12,413 bases of DNA from Candidatus Omnitrophota bacterium (GTDB lineage Bacteria > Omnitrophota > Gorgyraeia > Gygaellales > Profunditerraquicolaceae): NCBI GenBank assembly GCA_028719265.1, contig JAQUKF010000027.1, forward strand, positions 1 through 12,413, read 5' to 3'. Positions within the stretch are counted from its first letter, which is position 1, and each line of letters begins with the position of its first letter. The notes beneath the pieces were generated by a model. It saw only the letters and a program-made list of their open reading frames with translations, did no database searches and was not told where the DNA came from. Position numbers and translations under genes: made by a program. Positions 8,086 to 12,413 of this stretch are shown piece after piece.

Positions 8086-9174
8086 TTAAATTCCTTTCAA
8101 GATTTTTTTGAAATCGACATTTTCCTTGATTAATCTTACAGCCGTATCAACCTTATCCCTGTCGCACGGACGTATCTTCACCGTCAGGTCATGCACACAG
8201 GTAGCCACATCGTAAGTGTCGGATTGAGCAAGCAGGACGGGAATGCGGGCTTTTTGCAAGAGTCCCATGACCGGCGGCTCGGGGATAATTCCCCCTGTCA
8301 GGATCATCCCGCAAACCTTTAATTTATTCTTCTCCGGGCCGCTGAAACAACTGAGACCGAAAATTATCATATCCTCCCGGTCTCCGGGAGTGATCATAAG
8401 GCTGTCTTCGCCTATATAGCGCGCCGCGTCGCGCGCCTCCATCGCCGCAACGATCACCTTGGCAATGGTATTCTCCAGATACTCTTTTCCGCAAAGAACC
8501 TGAAAATCCGTCTCTTCCAGGATCTGCTCAAATGTGGGGCGGGCCAGCATAGGATTAAAAGGCAACACCCCCAGCACATCAACCCCTTTTCTCTCCAATC
8601 CTTTCCTTACCAGGCGGCTGATCTTTTCAAATTTATCGGGCAGGACCTTATTTACGATCACGCCCAGGACCTTAACCCCTTCTTTTTCAAAAAGGGACTT
8701 GTTTAGGATGATCTCATCGATCGGCCTGCCGATTCCACCGGAGGAAATAATGATCACCTTTGAACCTAAGAGCCTGGCTACGGAGGCGTTTGAATGATCA
8801 AAAACAGAGCCTACTCCGGCGTGCCCCGTGCCCTCGATTACTACCAATTCCTGGTTTTTGGAAACCCTGCGAAAAGAATCCTTGATCCGCCCGGATATGC
8901 TCCTTTTATCCGGCTTAGCTATGTACTTTTCGGTAAAGCCCTTCTCTACCGCTATCGGGCTCATATCCTTAAGCCCGCTTTTTATCCCGCACACCTCTTC
9001 GATCAGGATCGAATCTTCATCGATCTTCAAGCCTTCCTCTTCCAGGTAACGTTGACCGATAGGCTTGATAAAACCTACCTTACCGAACTTCTCCTGCAGG
9101 TTCTTTATTATCCCCAGGGAAACAGTAGTCTTGCCGTCATTCTGCTTGGTGGCGGCAATAAATATCTTGCGCAT
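8086..9174 (-). CDS. BioD-like P-loop plus DRTGG-domain protein (detached Pta regulatory half)
   Basis: A 362-residue cytoplasmic protein. Residues 1-220 resemble the dethiobiotin-synthetase-like P-loop fold (AAA_26): IFIAATKQNDGKTT (4-17) gives a GKT Walker A-like loop, VVIEGTGH (111-118) the second conserved strand, and GVIVNKV (171-177) the base-recognition strand. Residues 225-335 look like a DRTGG domain, with ITPGDRED (261-268) and MILTGG (290-295). In long Pta enzymes such as E. coli Pta these two domains precede the catalytic domain and modulate activity; here they form a separate gene three bases upstream of a catalytic-only pta. A role as a Pta regulator or assembly partner is inferred. 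It is not BioD, because the DRTGG half and context do not fit biotin synthesis. AAGGTGAGGG precedes the ATG. Confidence 0.88.
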   Translation of the reverse strand: MRKIFIAATKQNDGKTTVSLGIIKNLQEKFGKVGFIKPIGQRYLEEEGLKIDEDSILIEEVCGIKSGLKDMSPIAVEKGFTEKYIAKPDKRSISGRIKDSFRRVSKNQELVVIEGTGHAGVGSVFDHSNASVARLLGSKVIIISSGGIGRPIDEIILNKSLFEKEGVKVLGVIVNKVLPDKFEKISRLVRKGLERKGVDVLGVLPFNPMLARPTFEQILEETDFQVLCGKEYLENTIAKVIVAAMEARDAARYIGEDSLMITPGDREDMIIFGLSCFSGPEKNKLKVCGMILTGGIIPEPPVMGLLQKARIPVLLAQSDTYDVATCVHDLTVKIRPCDRDKVDTAVRLIKENVDFKKILKGI

Positions 9175-9239
9175 CCCTCACCTTCCATCCGTCCGGAGGC
9201 TGTTTTTTTTAAGGTTTTGACCGCGGCGAAAAATCTGCC

Positions 9240-9560
9240 TTAAAGGCATTCTTCTATATTGCGTTTCAAATCGGGCTTGCTTACCGCTCCGACAACCTGG
9301 CTTAATACCTTACCATTCTTGAAAAATATGATGGTAGGAATTGACATTATACCGTAGTCGGTGGCGACCTTGGGGTTGGCGTCAACATCTATCTTGCCGA
9401 TCTTAACCTTCCCTGCATACTCCCTGGCTAATTCATCGATAACCGGCGCGACCATTTTGCACGGACCGCACCAGCTGGCCCAAAAATCGACCAGCGCAGG
9501 CAAGTCGGATTCCAGGACCTCTTTCTTGAAATTTGCATCCGTAAAATGCAGCGTACTCAT
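9240..9560 (-). CDS. trxA: Thioredoxin
   Basis: A small cytoplasmic dithiol protein that reduces disulfides in client enzymes and is recharged by TrxB, encoded in the same array. The 106 residues contain the active site WCGPCK, with Cys31 and Cys34, the buried Asp25 in VDFWASW, and the cis-proline Pro75 in SIPTIIFF. There is no signal peptide. ATG at 9560 is seven bases after AAGGAA, a sound SD. This appears to be the first gene of the long minus-strand operon: 155 bases separate it from the preceding gene, while all later gaps are 65 bases or less. The 65-base gap after trxA holds no convincing minus-strand terminator. Confidence 0.96.
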   Translation of the reverse strand: MSTLHFTDANFKKEVLESDLPALVDFWASWCGPCKMVAPVIDELAREYAGKVKIGKIDVDANPKVATDYGIMSIPTIIFFKNGKVLSQVVGAVSKPDLKRNIEECL

Positions 9561-9611
9561 AGTTGAGTTCCTTCATCATAAAAGGGTTAATAAAATGGTA
9601 GGTGGTTATAA

Positions 9612-9638
9612 ATTATCACAAACGCGGGGAAATTGCAA
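9612..9638 (-). promoter_or_regulatory. Candidate sigma70-type promoter for the trxA-led operon
   Basis: On the minus strand a TTGCAA element (9638-9633) is followed 15 bases later by GATAAT (9617-9612), which is preceded by TG one base before it (an extended -10). GATAAT matches the -10 consensus at five of six positions; the 15-base spacer is shorter than ideal. It lies about 50 bases upstream of the trxA ATG in the only sizeable gap before the operon. The rest of the gap (9618-9715) shows no clear terminator for the gene upstream. Judged by eye only. Confidence 0.35.
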
Positions 9639-9715
9639 GATTTTTTAGGATGGCCTTTAGCGGCAGAACAGCGGATTCCTGAATTTTACGAAAATAACAG
9701 GTAAAACATAATCGT

Positions 9716-11284
9716 TTAATTATTCGTGGCATTCAGCCTTAACTGCTTTGAAAAATATCCCGCTGTGAGGGAATCTAAAGAGGCGGTTAGCTCCGCAAGC
9801 TTCAATTCCTTATCGAACCTTTTGCGCCTGTCTTCGATAGATAGGCTGTCCAGTTCGGATTTTATCCTAAGACGCTCGAAATACAGCTTGTTTAGTTCAT
9901 CCAGTATGTCGTTCCTCAATTCCACCATAAGTTTTGAACGCACATCGATACTCGTCTGGTCATCATTCCATATTAAATCCCCCAGCTCCCAGCTTAAAGT
10001 TATATCCCAATCCAGGCTGTCTTTACCCTTTCTCAATAAATCGTCTCCGGACTGGCCAATAGCGCTGGAGCCGCTTTCCCAGTGCCACAGGTCTGTGGAA
10101 TTACGGTCCAGGCCTACGCTCAATTTGGGAAGGAATGCCTTTTTTGAAGCAAGATTTCTCCAGCGGGAGATCTTTTCAAAGCTCACCTCCGCATATTCTA
10201 TCGCCGCCTCCTGCAGGTCGCTTATCTCCGGCTCCCCCTCCAGATACTCTCGAAGGAAAACCCTCCTGGCCCCTGTCTGCGGATCAACCGGCTCGCACCT
10301 AAACATTCCCTTTTCCGCCGCTACATATATATTACCTTTCTCATCCAGGGAAAGATAATTCAACCTGCCCGCGGACAACCCAATCGAGACCTCGATCCAA
10401 CGTTCATCCCGGTAACGGAAAATTCCCCGGCGGGTTAAAGCCAATATGGTGGAATCCCCTTCCAGGCAAATCATTTTTACGTCGCGCTTCAACAATCCGT
10501 ATTCAGGCATCCTGCTCCAGCTATTACCCTGGTCAGAGCTTTCGCAAACCCCTTTAGTGCCGCAAAAATAGACTAAGTCCTTTTTACGGGTATCGACTTT
10601 TACGAAACGCGTTTCGCAGCCTTCCGTTTCACTCTCTTCCCCTTCTTCTTCAACAGAAGGTTCTTCGTTATGGACAAGACCTGCATACACCCTATCCCAA
10701 CCCTGCCCGCCGTCTATCGACCTGAATATCCCGTCGCAAGAAGATACATAAACCGGGCAACCCTTCTCTATCCCGGAATCTATATTAAACACGGGGTAAT
10801 TATCAAACCTGCCCTTCTGCCTGGACCAGACGCGGCCGCCGTCCCTGCTTATCAATAGGCCGCTTTGAGTCCCAAGGAAAATAGTTCCCCGAACATCCGA
10901 TACCGCGATACAGCGGTTTTCCGGATCATTCCTGCCCTTGAATATCCTCTGCCAATGCTCTCCTGAATCCACGCTGCGATAAAGACCTTTTTCGGTAGCG
11001 GCATAAACGGTAACGGGACCGGAATGCCCGAAGGCCAAAGCATTCACGCCTTCCGATCCTGCGTTAAACCTCAATACCCTGCGCCAATCTTTACCGGCAT
11101 TCCAGCTTTTCCATAATCCACCGCAGCCTCCTGCAAAAATCTTGCTGCCGTCAGTACTTGCCAGCAATACCCGTATCCCAGGGTTACCGTTACTTATGTC
11201 CACCCATTTGAAATCCTGGGCAAAAACATTGGTTCGAATAACCAATATCCATAAAATTACAGGAATAAATATCTTACTTCTCAT
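9716..11284 (-). CDS. Secreted BNR/sortilin-like beta-propeller protein with TolC-like helical C-terminus
   Basis: A 522-residue protein whose hydrophobic N-terminus (1-22, ending VFA before Gln23) is a likely Sec signal peptide, so it acts in the periplasm or outside. Residues 25-335 contain five Asp-box motifs of the S-x-D-x-G-x-x-W type, ending at Trp67, Trp111, Trp153, Trp196 and Trp256, plus two degenerate blades. This is the pattern of BNR/sortilin/Ycf48-like propellers. A Glu-rich insert spans about 207-224. The C-terminal part has AAIEYAEV near 361-367, LPKLSV near 385-390, a short beta-rich stretch, then a charged helical region with ELRNDILDELNKLYFER (455-471). This resembles the helices of outer-membrane TolC-like proteins. 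ATG at 11284 has GGAGG six bases upstream. It lies just after a terminator and is probably its own unit. The function is unknown. Confidence 0.85.
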   Translation of the reverse strand: MRSKIFIPVILWILVIRTNVFAQDFKWVDISNGNPGIRVLLASTDGSKIFAGGCGGLWKSWNAGKDWRRVLRFNAGSEGVNALAFGHSGPVTVYAATEKGLYRSVDSGEHWQRIFKGRNDPENRCIAVSDVRGTIFLGTQSGLLISRDGGRVWSRQKGRFDNYPVFNIDSGIEKGCPVYVSSCDGIFRSIDGGQGWDRVYAGLVHNEEPSVEEEGEESETEGCETRFVKVDTRKKDLVYFCGTKGVCESSDQGNSWSRMPEYGLLKRDVKMICLEGDSTILALTRRGIFRYRDERWIEVSIGLSAGRLNYLSLDEKGNIYVAAEKGMFRCEPVDPQTGARRVFLREYLEGEPEISDLQEAAIEYAEVSFEKISRWRNLASKKAFLPKLSVGLDRNSTDLWHWESGSSAIGQSGDDLLRKGKDSLDWDITLSWELGDLIWNDDQTSIDVRSKLMVELRNDILDELNKLYFERLRIKSELDSLSIEDRRKRFDKELKLAELTASLDSLTAGYFSKQLRLNATNN

Positions 11285-11335
11285 TTTACACCTCCCGGTT
11301 TAATTGACGCCGGTAAGGGTAAAATCTAACTGCAA

Positions 11336-11368
11336 AAAAAGGCGCCCTTTGCATAAGGGCGCCTTTTT
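11336..11368 (-). terminator. Perfect-stem intrinsic terminator
   Basis: GGCGCCCTT (11341-11349) pairs perfectly with AAGGGCGCC (11355-11363) around a five-base loop, and flanking A and T runs extend the stem to 11336-11368. Read on the minus strand the hairpin is followed by a run of seven T residues, so it ends the TIGR04073-like transcript. The symmetrical A/T flanks could let it work in both directions, but no plus-strand gene is seen. The bases between it and the next gene (11285-11335) contain no promoter I can defend. Confidence 0.94.
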
Positions 11369-11394
11369 AACTCCAGGCTATTACTTTACAAAAA

Positions 11395-11826
11395 CTACCA
11401 CAACCAGGCTTTTATCTTCTCATCCGCCGCCTGCCAGGCATATTCCGGCTTCATTGCCGGCTTGCTATATGAAGCTACCGGAAAAGTAGCTGTATCATAG
11501 ATACCGGTCACTCCGCGCACTGCGCTGATGATCACACCGTTAACCGCCCCTATCGTCACACCGGTTGCCGGATCCTGCTCCTTGGATACCTTGGCTACCT
11601 CGGCAGGTAGCTCCATCCAAAATGTAGCCATATTGATTATACCTCGCTCGAGCTTATTCACCGGAGAGTCGGTAAAACATATATCATCCCTGTCTATCTC
11701 TACGGGGGGAGAACTAAAACTCACATTATATTCACAGGCAGCATCCTGGTCCTCATAACAATACCCTGCTGTTAAGCTTCCGAAGATTAACGCGAGTACA
11801 CCCAGAATCAAGATCGTGCTTCTCAT
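11395..11826 (-). CDS. Exosortase-system-associated protein, TIGR04073-like
   Basis: A 143-residue exported protein with a hydrophobic signal sequence (about residues 3-20) and cleavage probably near Ala20-Tyr22. There is no clean lipobox despite Cys23. The core NKLERGIINMATFWMELPAEV begins at Asn57. It is followed by a Gly-rich stretch with GAVNGVIISAVRGVTGIYD (93-111), then ATFPV and KPEYAW near the end. This succession matches my recollection of the TIGR04073 family found in genomes with exosortase/PEP-CTERM sorting; its biochemical role is unknown. No PEP-CTERM substrate or exosortase is visible here. The ATG at 11826 shares a base with the stop of the preceding gene (TGATG) and has GGAGGG upstream, so the two are coupled. 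A strong terminator follows. Confidence 0.75.
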   Translation of the reverse strand: MRSTILILGVLALIFGSLTAGYCYEDQDAACEYNVSFSSPPVEIDRDDICFTDSPVNKLERGIINMATFWMELPAEVAKVSKEQDPATGVTIGAVNGVIISAVRGVTGIYDTATFPVASYSKPAMKPEYAWQAADEKIKAWLW

Positions 11827-12089
11827 CAGTGCCCTCCTTTTTTAATCTCTATCCCGCTTAATTGACGCCTCAACCCTTCTTTGAAACTTTTAGCCGAATC
11901 TATCTTTTCCCCGGATACCCCCGCCTCCATGGCAAAATCGATCAGGCCGCGCAGGATATCATTGTAGGATAATTTATGGCCGGTAGTAAACAGGGCATCC
12001 TTACCCAACTTGTCTAAATAATCCATCTCCTGCCGGCCTAACATGGTGATTACTCTATGCGTAACAATTTGCCCCCCATTGCCTTGCAT
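11826..12089 (-). CDS. Small ribbon-helix-helix-like protein, putative regulator
   Basis: An 87-residue soluble protein I cannot assign to a named family. After a short polar N-terminus, RVITMLG (12-18) could form a beta-strand. It is followed by a helix, EMDYLDKLGKDAL (21-33), then a turn and a second helix, LSYNDILRGLIDFAMEAG (40-57). That strand-helix-turn-helix order and spacing resemble ribbon-helix-helix DNA-binding proteins, but the match is by eye only. The C-terminal 30 residues are charged. ATG at 12089 is preceded by AAAGGAGGTGA (12106-12096), nearly a perfect complement of the 16S rRNA tail, so strong translation is expected. It overlaps the TIGR04073-like gene by one base. An AT-rich inverted repeat lies just upstream, compatible with autoregulation. 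Confidence 0.72.
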   Translation of the reverse strand: MQGNGGQIVTHRVITMLGRQEMDYLDKLGKDALFTTGHKLSYNDILRGLIDFAMEAGVSGEKIDSAKSFKEGLRRQLSGIEIKKGGH

Positions 12090-12106
12090 ATTTTATCACC
12101 TCCTTT

Positions 12107-12140
12107 ATTTTAAATATAATTTGCGTAAAATCAAGTAAAA
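12107..12140 (-). promoter_or_regulatory. Weak candidate promoter before the ribbon-helix-helix-like gene
   Basis: This AT-rich segment offers two overlapping readings on the minus strand: TTGATT (12134-12129) with TAAAAT (12112-12107) at 16 bases, or TTTTAC (12140-12135) with TATATT (12118-12113) at 16 bases. Either would place transcription start very close to the SD, leaving a leader of at most about 20 bases. The AT-richness makes chance matches likely. Confidence 0.3.
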
Positions 12141-12153
12141 TTTTACTATTTTA
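12125..12153 (-). repeat. Palindrome/inverted repeat, candidate operator
   Basis: Positions 12134-12147 are a perfect 14-base palindrome, AGTAAAATTTTACT. On the minus strand it is flanked by TAAAAT (12153-12148) on one side and, two bases further out, ATTTTA (12131-12126) on the other, giving a longer imperfect inverted repeat. It begins at the stop codon of the 39-codon ORF, overlaps both candidate -35 elements, and lies 45 bases before the ribbon-helix-helix-like gene. An operator role is inferred. The absence of a following T-run argues against a terminator. Confidence 0.5.
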
Positions 12154-12270
12154 ATGCCTGATACCGAATAACGGCATCCCCTCAAATATCCGTAAAGCCT
12201 TAAGAAAGCTCATATACCTTTTATGCTGTTTTTTGCCCTTTCCCAAAACCTTGTGAATAATTTTTTTCAT
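12151..12270 (-). CDS. 39-residue basic small ORF in the riboswitch transcript
   Basis: A short frame with ATG at 12270 and TAA at 12153-12151. It encodes a 39-residue peptide opening MKKIIHKVLGKGKKQHKRYM and ending LFGIRH. It has about a dozen Lys, Arg and His residues against one Glu, with an amphipathic-looking first half. GGAGGG lies six bases before the ATG (12282-12277), a strong SD that supports translation. It is the first frame after the c-di-GMP riboswitch and its terminator, so it would be the first product made on read-through. I recognise no family. It could be a real small protein, or a leader peptide coupling translation to the next gene. No signal peptide is evident. Confidence 0.55.
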   Translation of the reverse strand: MKKIIHKVLGKGKKQHKRYMSFLKALRIFEGMPLFGIRH

Positions 12271-12304
12271 CTTAACCCTCCTTCCTTCAGGCTGTTATAA
12301 ACAA

Positions 12305-12335
12305 AAAACCCTAAAAAGGCTATTTTTAGGGTTTT
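12305..12335 (-). terminator. Riboswitch expression-platform terminator
   Basis: On the minus strand a 13-base arm (12335-12323, AAAACCCTAAAAA) pairs perfectly with 12317-12305 around the five-base loop TAGCC, followed by a T-rich tract. It starts nine bases after the aptamer core ends, the usual place for a transcriptional expression platform. The loop and the start of the 3' arm (12322-12314) are perfectly complementary to the aptamer 5' strand (12412-12404), a possible antiterminator pairing. Confidence 0.9.
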
Positions 12336-12340
12336 CCCTA

Positions 12341-12413
12341 TTTGGCAGCCCCGCTTTCCCTTTTAAAGGACCGGAAGCTTTGCGCCCCAGCATTACTGCT
12401 GGTTAGCCTTTTC
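12341..12413 (-). promoter_or_regulatory. Cyclic-di-GMP-I (GEMM-I) riboswitch aptamer
   Basis: Read on the minus strand from the window edge, the RNA follows the GEMM-I consensus element by element. It shows AAGGCTAACC (consensus GGCAAACC); a 6-bp hairpin CCAGCA/TGCTGG capped by the GNRA loop GTAA (12402-12387); GGCGCAAAGC (12386-12377), with the conserved A that stacks between the ligand guanines; CCGG (12374-12371), the tetraloop receptor; a second hairpin closed by GCTT/AAGC; and AGCGGGGCTGCC, ending at 12344 with the conserved ligand-pairing C. The base equivalent to Vc2 position 20 is G (12407), which favours c-di-GMP over cGAMP. The outermost 5' stem strand may be cut off by the window edge. 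The terminator directly downstream makes this a probable transcriptional switch for the small ORF and perhaps the next two genes. Confidence 0.92.

Noticed and set aside
9184..9210. Small hairpin followed by eight T residues between the trxA and BioD-like genes
   Set aside because: The T-run follows the hairpin only on the plus strand, whereas the genes are on the minus strand, and the stem is short with a bulge. It is not a terminator for this operon.
9659..9674. Direct repeat AGCGG spaced by six bases
   Set aside because: It is too short and not repeated elsewhere in the gap; likely chance.
9726..10358. Plus-strand open frame of 210 codons
   Set aside because: It is antisense to the C-terminal region of the propeller protein, Ser/Leu-rich in the way reverse-strand frames are, and has no supporting ribosome binding site or motif.
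12341..12413. tRNA or other structured RNA gene at the right edge
   Set aside because: The hairpin lengths, GNRA loop and conserved single-stranded blocks fit the GEMM-I aptamer closely and do not fit a cloverleaf.

Overview
The window reads as one nearly continuous minus-strand gene array from a Gram-negative-type bacterium of moderate GC content. No rRNA is present, so taxonomy is inference. A TIGR04073-type exosortase-associated protein, a secreted BNR/sortilin-like propeller protein with a TolC-like tail, GTP-dependent PEP carboxykinase and very tight gene packing fit a PVC-group or Omnitrophota-like genome better than a model proteobacterium.

Right end (about 11.3-12.4 kb), read leftwards: a GEMM-I cyclic-di-GMP riboswitch aptamer at the window edge is followed at once by a strong intrinsic terminator. 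Then come a 39-codon basic small ORF with a strong Shine-Dalgarno (SD) sequence, an AT-rich inverted repeat, a predicted ribbon-helix-helix-like 87-residue protein with a near-perfect SD, a TIGR04073-like secreted protein overlapping it by one base, and a second perfect hairpin terminator. This is the most unusual part of the window: an apparently c-di-GMP-controlled transcription unit for an exosortase-associated envelope protein. A nine-base perfect complement between the aptamer 5' strand and the terminator loop and 3' arm suggests the switching mechanism.

Middle (9.7-11.3 kb): a single secreted beta-propeller protein with five Asp-box motifs joined to a helical TolC-like C-terminal region. 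It is flanked by the terminator on one side and a 155-base gap on the other.

Left (1-9.56 kb): a probable 12-gene operon with gaps of 65 bases or less and several overlaps: trxA, a BioD-like/DRTGG protein, pta, ackA, panD, def, trxB, pckG, purC, a flippase-like membrane protein, a NYN-domain nuclease and a truncated metallo-beta-lactamase-fold gene. Pta plus AckA make ATP from acetyl-CoA. The P-loop/DRTGG region that is fused to Pta in long-form enzymes is here a separate adjacent gene. PanD supplies beta-alanine for pantothenate and CoA, PckG links oxaloacetate and PEP, and TrxA/TrxB form a thioredoxin system. PurC, Def and the RNase-like gene are housekeeping. No mobile elements, CRISPR arrays, tRNAs or rRNAs were seen.
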